The position numbers and the translations under genes were made by a program. From positions 44,448 through 58,609 of the forward strand of contig CAMPET010000231.1 in assembly GCA_946803715.1 (NCBI GenBank): a stretch of 14,162 nt of DNA, given 5' to 3'. The notes under the pieces are model-generated. The model saw nothing but the letters and a program-made list of their open reading frames with translations. It was not told the DNA's origin and made no database searches. The DNA comes from Beroe ovata (lineage: Eukaryota; Ctenophora; Nuda; Beroida; Beroidae). Below, piece after piece: positions 1 to 14,162 of the stretch (position 1 is the stretch's first letter; every line of letters starts with the position of its first letter).

Positions 1-116
1 ACACACACATACACACATACACACACAGACACAGACACACACAGACACAGACACACTCACACACATGCACACACACACACACACTCACACACATACACGC
101 TAAGACACAGACTCAA
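1..116. repeat. (CA)n microsatellite
   Basis: Imperfect CA dinucleotide repeat with interspersed cagaca, ctcaca and catgca variants. It runs into the probable splice acceptor of the first visible exon at 143-144, so it most likely lies in an intron of the MARVEL-like gene that starts left of the window. Confidence 0.9.
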
Positions 117-144
117 ACGAACTTGACAATGTCATCTCTCGTAG

Positions 145-1135
145 GTAAAATTGGGAAGTTGGATTACAAGGACCTTGAAAATGCCAGCTATCTCGGATTT
201 CTGATCGCGATGGCTGTTTGTCATCTGCTTGCCAAGACACTCTTACTTGTTTTGAAAATACTGGATTTACAGGAGAAGATTCCCTACTTTGACGTGTTTG
301 TAAGTGTATCTAAAGTGTAACACATCTTGTTTCACTATTCGTTACACTATTTGTTACACAGCTACAATGGTGAGAACATAACTCTCAAATTCACTCTCTC
401 CGTCTGTTTCAGAACTTGTTCTTCAGTGGGGCGATGAGTGTTTTGCTCGGTTTGGCTTGCATTCTGGGTGCTGTTGCGGCAGCCGAAAAGAAAAACAAGT
501 TTTTAAGTGAGCACACAATTCCTGCCGGCGTGGTAAGTAACCAACAAGAACAACTTGTGTTCACGAATCCCTCATATGGGCCTGGCTATACTCCATGTTT
601 AGTGAGAACCCCCAGTTTTCGGTAGACATCAGCTCACCCTTTCCTGTAATACGATATAGTTTCAACTGTATGGTGTTTGTTCAACTGAGTATGTTATACA
701 CCACAAAAACACACTCTAGTGTCAAACTCAATTTGTGTGTATAGCACCCGGTTTAATTGAATCATTTGCTGGGTGTCTGATACACAGATACTGTTATAAA
801 AAGTTGTATATAAGGCACTGCTGAGTAGAGAATTTGCATCCATGTCATCTGTACCAAAATGGGACAAATTCATCATCACTGCCAAATTATAGCGGCGCGC
901 GCGACAGGCAAACAGATTATTCAGTGTAGTAATAGCGCGCTTAACTCAATTATGTAGAACCTATTTCGCGCGCGCGTGTAAGAATGGGACAGCATGACAC
1001 AATAATGTAACCCATTATAATACCCTTTTACTCCTTTGATTTAACCCAGATTTCCTTTAGGTGTTCGGCTGGATTGCTCTAGTATGCTTAGTCGCTGAAA
1101 CTGTGCTAAGCTACCTTGATCTTAGGAAAGATTGA
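145..1135 (+). CDS. MARVEL-domain (CMTM/MAL-like) four-pass membrane protein, 3' part
   Basis: Spliced gene, visible exons 145-299, 413-532 and 1061-1135 (stop TGA 1133-1135). Donors are gtaagt at 300 and 533; acceptors are at 411-412 (after ccgtctgtttc) and 1059-1060 (after tttccttt). Three hydrophobic segments are seen: one from YLGFLIAM to LLLVLKIL, one starting NLFFSGAMSVLLG, and VFGWIALVCLVAETVLSYL at the end. The order KxxxKIPYFDVF-TM-charged loop-GVVFGWIAL matches TM2-TM4 of MARVEL proteins of the CMTM/MAL type, which sort membrane and vesicle cargo. TM1 is absent, and 145 follows ctctcgtag, so I read 145 as an internal exon (phase 1) with the true start off the window. An ATG at 129 is in frame but would give only three membrane spans. 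The gene converges on GFPT. Family assignment is by pattern only; a generic 4-TM protein is the alternative. Confidence 0.72.
533..1060 (+). other. intron of the MARVEL-like gene with GC-rich island
   Basis: 528-nt intron, mostly AT-rich. Positions 892-903 and 966-976 are almost pure GC alternations (gcggcgcgcgcg and cgcgcgcgcg). Sequence around 853-885 recurs inverted in a GFPT intron (3089-3116), so this looks like a dispersed repeat. No coding exon is seen. Confidence 0.7.
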
Positions 1136-1839
1136 AAACCCCATTTCTACAAACTCACTAATCAATATAAACTTGTAGTTTTCCACTTTATTCAAATCGC
1201 GTAGCGAAGTTGATTGGACTATATCCCATACGCGTACAAATCGGCGTAAGAGGTAGTAGAGAAGACTTGGTCTTACAACTGCTTACAATTGCATGTCTTT
1301 TTCTTTCCTTGGGAAAAAGTTTTTACGTCGATCTGTACACATATGGGTATCTCTTATTGTTTGATTTACACTTGACATTGGAATAGTATTTTGTTACGCA
1401 TTTTATCATAGGGCTGAAATGGAATTCATGTCATTGGGTGCATCTGTTTTATACTTTAGCAAAATATCCAAGTTTTAGTTTGAGTTAATACAATATAAAA
1501 CTCCGTGTATTTTGCATTGAGTATTCATAATTTACAACTACATTTCTTAATACTGACAAAACAAATAACCCAACTAAACTAGCAAAAATTACAAAATATT
1601 TAAGTAAGATTTAGATGATGCAATCTGATGAAATACTGACAAACATTCATTGATAAAACACAAGATTAAGTGTATCTATACCTGTCAAAATAATACAATG
1701 CAGTAAATCTACAATAGTAAATCTAGTTGAAAATGAATCTTCAGTTCTAAGACTGTCTCTACAATGCACGCGCAATTTCTGTAGTCAGGACAAACACGTG
1801 GCACACTATCAGCCGCGCGCGGCACACCACACGTGGCGG
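1136..1839. other. convergent 3' region between the MARVEL-like gene and GFPT
   Basis: About 700 nt between two facing stop codons, presumably holding both 3' UTRs. It is AT-rich and has no coding exon. The only canonical minus-strand AATAAA is at 1187-1192 (tttatt on the plus strand), which would give GFPT a long 3' UTR of about 650 nt. No canonical plus-strand AATAAA is seen; AATATA/TATAAA-like variants occur near 1164 and 1490. The perfect palindrome ccgcgcgcgg lies at 1813-1822, between two CACGTG hexamers. Confidence 0.6.
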
Positions 1840-8859
<7,020 letters not shown>

Positions 8860-8866
<7 letters not shown>

Positions 8867-8880
8867 ACTTCCTTGGAGAC
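8860..8880 (-). promoter_or_regulatory. GFPT1: GFPT start region: first coding exon carries only ATG TGT G
   Basis: The coding part of exon 1 is 7 nt (ATG, the Cys codon, and the first base of Gly), followed by the strong donor gtaagt. Directly upstream, cttctatag ends at 8881, so this may be an internal 21-nt microexon (8860-8880) with 5' UTR exons further right. Otherwise the 5' UTR is continuous. The sequence alone does not decide. Confidence 0.55.
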
Positions 8881-9208
8881 CTATAGAAGGTGATGATTGA
8901 GAATCAAAAATAAAGCTTTATTCTGAGGATGATCATGCATCATTCCAGGATAGAAATATAATGACTTAAAGGGGACTTTTCACCTAATGATAGTCTGAAA
9001 TATTAAAAGGCTGTGTGTCCACGATATTAATCTTGTTCAGTGTAATCACTTGATGACAGATTTCATTGATTTCTATCACAAGAAATATAAATGAATGATA
9101 CATATCATAGATGAATGTGATTAGAAAATGAAGCACACAACCCAAGGCCTCCAAATAGATAAATAAATAAAAGGATAATGGTATTTAACCATCTCAATTC
9201 TCCAAAAC
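8881..9208. other. upstream flank of GFPT
   Basis: AT-rich sequence where the GFPT promoter or 5' UTR exons would be expected. I see no clear TATA or initiator arrangement and no coding exon. Confidence 0.5.
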
Positions 9209-9620
9209 AGTGAAAAGAAAAAATTCGTCCAAAACGCTGATAAGAAACAATTCATTTTCCTATTTTAAGAGCATGCTAAAATCTCCCAGAAATAATACTG
9301 CAAAAATGATCATAGGTAAGTGAATGATGATGCGCGGCGCATCGAGTTTAAAATAATTACTTTTTGGTTCAGAGAAAGGGAACGTTTTTGTCGATCGATG
9401 ATAGACCCTGTCGAGAATTTCGTTTTGCGCGCGCGCGGCGCAAACTGATGCGGCTTGCATCAGCGGTCTAGCATCGCCAGACAAGGAACGTTTTTGATTG
9501 TTTGGTATATACTAATATACAATCGTCGCGACGCGTCACGTCACGTCGACACAAAATGAGCGCGCCAACGCGCGCGCGCGGCGCACGCGCCCGATTGTTC
9601 CCACAATGCGTGACTCAAAT
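9209..9620. repeat. degenerate direct duplication, copy 1 (with insertions)
   Basis: Aligns with 9807-10067 through shared blocks including acgctgataag, gagcat.c.aaaatct, aggtaagt.aatgatgat, and the final cccgatt. Copy 1 is about 150 nt longer because of a palindromic insertion (9391-9496) and expansion of a (GC)n stretch near 9565-9590. No coding capacity is recognisable. Confidence 0.8.
9391..9496. mobile_element. small palindromic MITE-like insertion with 12-bp target duplication
   Basis: The 94-nt insert 9391-9484 is flanked by direct repeats ggaacgtttttg (9379-9390 and 9485-9496). Copy 2 of the surrounding duplication has a single version of this site (near 9989-10000) and no insert. 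The insert has an inverted pair cgatgatagacc (9395-9406) / ggtctagcatcg (9465-9476, one mismatch), an inner pair tttgcgc / gcgcaaa (9424-9430, 9438-9444), and a hairpin ctgatgc / gcatcag (9445-9451, 9457-9463). It has no coding capacity, so it would be non-autonomous. The 12-bp target duplication is long for a DNA-transposon MITE, so the class is uncertain. Confidence 0.55.
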
Positions 9621-9727
9621 TGTCAGATTTTATCTGACTTCAGTTTCTCGCGCGCGGCGCGCGCGCCTTCATCGAAGGCCGATGCGATGAAGGCGCGCGA
9701 GAAACAGGTCAGGTAACATTTGACAAT
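9619..9727. repeat. 109-nt long hairpin
   Basis: Nested complementary arms: attgtca (9619-9625) with tgacaat (9721-9727), gtttctcgcgcg with cgcgcgagaaac (arm from 9643; other arm 9694-9705), and ccttcatcg (9666-9674) with cgatgaagg (9685-9693). The left arm has an extra (GC)n stretch of about 11 nt. Could be a foldback element or a structured RNA; there is no evidence of transcription. Confidence 0.85.
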
Positions 9728-9764
9728 CCCAGCTGCTATTCTGCCTCGTTTGAATCCGCGCACG

Positions 9765-9765
9765 N
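9765..9765. other. ambiguous base (n)
   Basis: A single unresolved base in the sequence, between the long hairpin and copy 2 of the duplication. It fits an assembly made difficult by GC-rich hairpins. Confidence 0.99.
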
Positions 9766-9806
9766 TAGTCAAAACGACTATTAAATGAATTAACATTTAT
9801 ATTATA

Positions 9807-10067
9807 AGTGATAAGAAAAATTTCATCCGAAACGCTGATAAGTACATTTCATAAGGAACATTTAATTTTCCTATTTGAGAGCATACCAAAATCTTTCAGA
9901 AATAACACTGAAAAAAGAATAAAGGTAAGTAAATGATGATTCGCGGCGCGTCAAATTATATAATGATAACTCGTGGGTTGAGAGAATGGGACCGTTTCTG
10001 ATTGCTCAATGAATACAAACTGAGTGCGCCACCATGCCCGATTATTTTTTCACTGCGCGTCTGAAAT
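9807..10067. repeat. degenerate direct duplication, copy 2 (shorter)
   Basis: Second copy of the block at 9209-9620. It lacks the palindromic insertion and has only a short GC stretch before cccgatt. The distance between copies drifts from about 598 to 610 nt through small indels, so the duplication is old. Confidence 0.8.
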
Positions 10068-11295
10068 AAGCTCCGTGCGGCGCGCGTGCGCGCGGCTCCT
10101 TTTTGACGTGCACAGTGCACACGCCAAATAAACTTCCATGATCACTTGCACACTGTGCGCCAGACGCGCGCGGCCGGCCAGCTGATCGCGAGCTGGGCCC
10201 GCGGACTCCGCGTGGCGCGTCGTACGATCATCTTGATAGACCAATTGCGTTATAATTATATGTAAACTTGTTTCAATGTTTCTTGCGCGCGCCGGGCCGC
10301 GCCGCGCAAATAATGGGTCAGGCTACATCGGACAAATTATTATCATGAATTCAGTTATGCATTCAATTTCATTCTGTTTATGCGCGCGATCATTGACGAG
10401 CATGATTTGTCTACTGAGCTGCACTGTTTCTCGCACGCCGCGCGCGAGATTGACAGAAACAGTTGAAAGAGCTAAGAATTTTGAATATTTGCCCCTTAAT
10501 ATATCATTGAAATAGAAAAAATATTAACTGCTGAGCTTATCTTCTGTCAAAATCATTTATTCTATCGCCGGCTGTTGAGAAAGGCAATAGAATTAAAAAT
10601 GTTATACTTTTTCGTAGTCTTTGTTTTGAGGATCCTCTCAAAGTGAATAGTGGAATTGAACAATATAATACCTACTCTAATTTTAGATTATCTCTGGACT
10701 CTTTTCTGAGAACTCGGAAGACACGACTTTTTGATGGTAAATATATACCAGATTAATTTAACGAAATGAATCAAAATAACATATCATACAGAATAAAATT
10801 TAAAAACATTTTCAAAAGAAATAATTGTATTGGATACTTTGCCAAGGTAAGTAAGGGATCAGAGGGGTTAAATGTTTAAATGGAAGTGCAGTTACAGATG
10901 ATCACTGAATTTGAAGGTGGGGAATAAAGCTATTAAATTTGGAAAAAAATGATCATCATGAGACTGCACTTCTTCTAGGATTCAAAAAGATTATCATGAT
11001 AAATTCATAAATCAAGCTAAAAGTAATGAGATAAAAGTAAGTCAAACAACCAAACTTTAATTATCAATGTCTCTACCTTCTCCATTTGGTCCTAGTCTCA
11101 AAATATTTTCACTGTTTTCTAATCACATCACTTGTCCAAATGTTCTATCACTAGAATGTGTGTACTTAATTACTAAATCACTGTATGAATCATATATGCT
11201 TTTACTTGGTCTCATTGTCAGGATGAGTTTCAATGACCACGACTATGAAGATATCCTGTCATTTGCCTGGCTCATCTAAAGGTTTGTGCTGACAA
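10068..11295. other. intergenic DNA: GC-rich block then AT-rich stretch
   Basis: 10075-10310 has several GC bursts (ggcgcgcgtgcgcgcgg, gacgcgcgcggccggcc, gcgcgcgccgggccgcgcc) and a palindrome gtgcacagtgcac at 10109-10121. A hairpin sits at 10424-10462: ctgttt and ctcgc pair with gcgag and agaaacag. From 10470 onward the DNA is AT-rich and featureless. A plus-strand open stretch at 11067-11279 has no recognisable family. Confidence 0.55.
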
Positions 11296-11301
11296 TTTAT
11301 T
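11296..11301 (-). terminator. possible polyadenylation signal of the MRL gene
   Basis: Minus-strand AATAAA (tttatt on plus), about 180 nt after the stop codon at 11482-11484. It is at a plausible distance and is the nearest canonical hexamer I found. Confidence 0.4.
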
Positions 11302-11481
11302 CAGAGATGAAGCCACATTATCAAACAAACATATACCACAGCTGAATGAAGTCATGAAAACCAGAATTGTATAAATCCAAGCTTGTGTTATCCAATCCAT
11401 CTGACCTCCTTAACTGAGTTGTCTCTTGTATAACAAACATTTGCAAACGGTACACATACCTATATTTACCTATTCCTGTGC

Positions 11482-14104
11482 TTATTTATGCAACCTCACA
11501 AGAGTCATGCCCTGAGTATCAGTTTCCATGGCAACGTCACACAAACTGGGTGCCTCCCTCAGAGGGTGATGAGAGTTGCCCTCACTGTTGTTCCACGCAG
11601 CTCCAAACCGCTCCGCAAATATATCGCCCATATTATCATCAAGGTCAGGCATGATTATGCTTGCTCTATCTGGGTCACCTGGAGGAGTTCTTGTTTGTAC
11701 CTACCACAATTCCTAAAATAGGTCATAGAATTTGATGATGATGATAGACAAGAATATTCTTCCAAAAGAGTACATGAGAATCATGTGTGGGTGGAAACTA
11801 TTAGTTATTATCTTATTATCTTCCTATCACAATTCACATGAATCATGGACACTTGACAGATATTTTACCCTCACGTGAAAATTCAAATTCCAATTTTTAT
11901 ATCCTCCTCATATTCTGAAATTATTTTCCCTGTTTTGTGTTTCTTCCGTAGCCATCAACAAATTTGTCTTCCTTCACACTTCAGTGACCATAACCCATTA
12001 TCTCAACTCACCGAATTGGAAGTTTTGGAACGTGGGACTGAGGCATGCCTGCTGGATACCATCCTGCTCCTTTGTCAACTTTTCCAACCACTCCATGGCT
12101 GCAGTGTTATTCTCCAGTAGCTTACTCCCGTACTGGAGACGTCGCAGCGCATTTGTCCACAGTCGGAACTGCAACTCATCCTCCACACAGATGCAGCGAG
12201 TGGAGCGGTGCTGGTCCCGAGTGTTGGTCTTGGTCCTCACCAAGAAACAGTACTCGGTGGGGGCCTTGTGCTGCTTCTTGAACTCCTTGTTGTTGAACGG
12301 GAGGAAAATGTCGTTGTCCTCCGTCCTGGGGATGAGTGACAATTATTGTCACAGATCAAACTGAGTCTTTACTGTAATAACACATCTCTACCACCATTCA
12401 GAGTAATAACACACCATGGTCTATCTCCACTACCATCTCCACTACCATCGTAATATGAATATCGCATCATGACACAACTCATAAGATTATCCTCCTTACA
12501 CCTCCTTCTAGTTACTACTCACTACTACTCTTTACTACTCAGTATACAACTTACTTGGAAAATGATGTCCACGCGAGAGCTACTGCCTTGTTCTTAGCTT
12601 TACCAGCATAGTAAATTCCGCTGTCTCGGATCACAAAGTTCATCTTCCGCCAGCTCCTCTTGCCAGATTTGAGCCAGTGTACACCCTTCAGACCTGTGGG
12701 ACACAGGGATAATAGAGTGGAGAACAGAGATTGAGATCGGAGGGGGGAATGTTAGAACTGTCACTGACATAGTCACACAGATATCCACACTCCCCTCGTA
12801 ATCCGTCTGGAATCTGTTGACATATCCCCCCACCCCCATACAACACTATGCTCCTATAGCTTCCTACCTACACACTCCACAGCCTATGTTCCCAATGAAG
12901 AGCATAGGTTGTGGAGTCCCCATATCAAACCCCTCCATCCTCCGGACCCCCCATCATAATCCTCCTACCATAGACTCCTCCTACCTATGCTGGGTATTCG
13001 CGTGTTCGCAGTCCCCGAAAAGAAGTCGTCAATGAGAACTTGTCTGCAGTCTCTGCTGAGGTCCACCACGTTAGCATAGCTGTCCTCCGTGTGAAGGTAA
13101 AGCTGAGGACGTCTGAACAACTCGTGTCTGGGGAGGGAGGTTATTATTCCATATTAGGAATAATTGAAATCACTTGATACTCAGTACTCAGAACTATGAT
13201 TATATGTACAGTTATAGTGTGAACTCACTTCCTAGCGTTGTTCCTGAAGTACATCTTGTTGAGGGAATCTCTGCTCCAACTGTTGAGAACATCGTACACC
13301 AGTTCATGATCCTCCAACTCCCGCTCTGAGAAGAGGTGGGATATGAGATGAGAGAGTAAGCAGTGAAATGAGAACAGAGGTTGAAGTCCGCCTCACCCAA
13401 TCACTCACCAATCTGTAAATCGGTGATGTGTTCCACCAGGGTCCAGTCAGCTCCCGGTTTATAGTAGTTTTTCTCGGCCAGAATCTGGCAAACTTCCCAA
13501 GCCGTTTGTTTCTGTTCCACCCAGATTGTTTTAGAACTGTTGTTCACATTGTACGCTTTCATTGCAATCTTCAAGTTACTCGCTACCCGCAACTTCTCTA
13601 TTGCAATTTTCAGCTTTTCCTTCTTCAGTAGAGCTGCTTTCTCCTCCTCAGTCAAATTCTCATTCTCCTTGTCCTTGAGGACCATGGTTAGTCGCCGCTG
13701 TATCTTGATAGACTTGGGACCAGGGGTCGTGGGGCTGGGGTCCTGGGAGAAGAATGTTTTGTTAGTGACACAAACAACACGCAAAAACCCCGATCATCTT
13801 AAATTCCTTAGTCTTCACTGACTCCAATCAGTCCTAAAAACCCACATAACAGTAACACACGTGATATAATAGGTACGACACATATACACGTGTGTTTTCC
13901 CACCTGATCAACGAGGAATGGTTCAGTGTCGGGAACTCTGATGGGCACACTCATTGGCTGCTGTCTGTAATCTTGCTCCCTGTAATCTGTACAGGAACTG
14001 TCCAGACTAAGCTTACTGTCGTAAAACTCAGATCCAGAGGAAGAGGACAGGTAGCTGCTTACTCCACTGCTCTTGGACAGAGTCGAGTGGGGAGTGGTGG
14101 ACAT
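11482..14104 (-). CDS. MRL-family adaptor (Mig-10/RIAM/lamellipodin-like) with RA and PH domains
   Basis: Seven minus-strand exons: 13904-14104 (or to 14120), 13409-13742, 13229-13325, 12985-13127, 12555-12693, 12012-12325, 11482-11678 (stop 11482-11484). Phases close to 1425 nt, 474 aa from the ATG at 14104. Order: Ser-rich leader (SGVSSYLSSSSGSEF); coiled coil ~105-130 (EEEKAALLKKEKLKIAIEKL); RA domain ~124-215 (SSKTIWVEQKQTAWEV, DWTLVEHITDLQ); PH domain ~260-374 (GVHWLKSGKRSWRKMNF, SGIYYAGKAK, KAPTEYCFLV, LWTNALRRLQYG); then an acidic C-terminus with DIFAERFGAAW. The coiled coil-RA-PH unit and its linker match RIAM/lamellipodin, which bind Rap/Ras-GTP and PI(3,4)P2 at the membrane to direct actin and integrin activity. 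Grb7/10/14 share RA-PH but would have a BPS and SH2 next; none is seen. The C-terminus lacks the proline-rich FPPPP tail. The start is uncertain: aactccag at 14121 suggests the first exon may be internal. Confidence 0.9.
11679..12011 (-). other. last intron of the MRL gene
   Basis: 333-nt AT-rich intron between the exon encoding the end of the PH domain (donor gtgagt at 12011) and the C-terminal exon (acceptor ctcctccag). The acceptor has a weak pyrimidine tract. No further exon is seen. Confidence 0.75.
12875..12916. repeat. 16-bp-stem hairpin in an MRL intron
   Basis: ctccacagcctatgtt (12875-12890) and agcataggttgtggag (12901-12916) are inverted copies with two mismatches around a 10-nt loop. 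It sits in the intron 12694-12984 between exons encoding the RA-PH linker and the PH domain. Confidence 0.88.
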
Positions 14105-14120
14105 GGTGTACCGGGACGCC

Positions 14121-14162
14121 CTGGAGTTTGGGGGAGTGGGAGTGAGGGGGAGTGAGGGGGAG
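14121..14162 (-). promoter_or_regulatory. polypyrimidine tract / probable splice acceptor upstream of the MRL exon
   Basis: On the minus strand this is nearly pure pyrimidine (repeats of ctccccctca) ending in aactccag at 14121, the form of a strong 3' splice site. If used, the exon begins at 14120 and reads ASRYTMSTTPHST in frame, with earlier exons off the window. The plus strand has four G-runs (14130-14134, 14138-14140, 14146-14150, 14156-14160) with loops of 3-5 nt, a G-quadruplex pattern. Confidence 0.6.

Noticed and set aside
9260-9484. Minus-strand 74-codon frame through a GC burst
   Set aside because: It crosses the palindromic insertion and repeat DNA; GC-rich DNA lacks stops by composition. 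No domain.
9391-9727. Hairpins considered as a tRNA or known ncRNA
   Set aside because: No A- and B-box, anticodon arm or other family signature. The arms are dominated by (GC)n.
10050-10515. Arg/Ala-rich open frames on both strands
   Set aside because: Products of alternating GC sequence, without conserved motifs or splice signals.
11067-11279. Plus-strand 70-codon frame
   Set aside because: Hydrophobic but with no family resemblance, and located in AT-rich DNA just past the MRL 3' end. I could not support it as a gene or a transposon remnant.

Overview
The window is animal nuclear DNA from a compact, intron-rich genome. Every gene found is split by short introns with GT..AG borders, and exon phases close without remainder across 18 exons in one gene and 7 in another. 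The gene set is metazoan: a MARVEL-type membrane protein, glutamine:fructose-6-phosphate amidotransferase, a DSL-domain (Notch-ligand-like) membrane protein and an MRL-family (Mig-10/RIAM/lamellipodin) Ras/phosphoinositide adaptor. Compactness, AT-rich non-coding DNA broken by (GC)n bursts, and the unusual DSL architecture fit a non-bilaterian animal, most likely a sponge. That placement is inference; I could not run a search.

Layout, left to right. 1-144: CA microsatellite, probably intron. 145-1135 (+): last three exons of a MARVEL/CMTM-like four-pass protein whose 5' end is off the window. 1136-1839: shared 3' space between convergent genes. 1840-8866 (-): complete GFPT gene, 18 coding exons, 668 codons. 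4353-5977 (+): a complete DSL-repeat transmembrane gene lying inside GFPT intron 11 (3804-6374) on the opposite strand. 8881-11481: 2.6 kb without a recognisable gene, holding a degenerate direct duplication, a small palindromic insertion, long hairpins and (GC)n tracts. 11482-14104 or 14120 (-): an MRL adaptor with coiled coil, RA and PH domains in 7 exons; its 5' end may lie beyond the right edge.

The genes do not form a pathway. GFPT makes glucosamine-6-phosphate for the hexosamine route, while the nested DSL gene encodes a predicted cell-surface protein. Their connection is physical: both are transcribed through the same 2.6 kb, and a possible longer 3' end of the DSL transcript would be antisense to GFPT exon 11. 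The most notable items are the nested gene with four tandem DSL-like modules and no clear EGF repeats, the filled/empty-site pair in the intergenic repeats, and an MRL protein whose C-terminus lacks the usual proline-rich tail.
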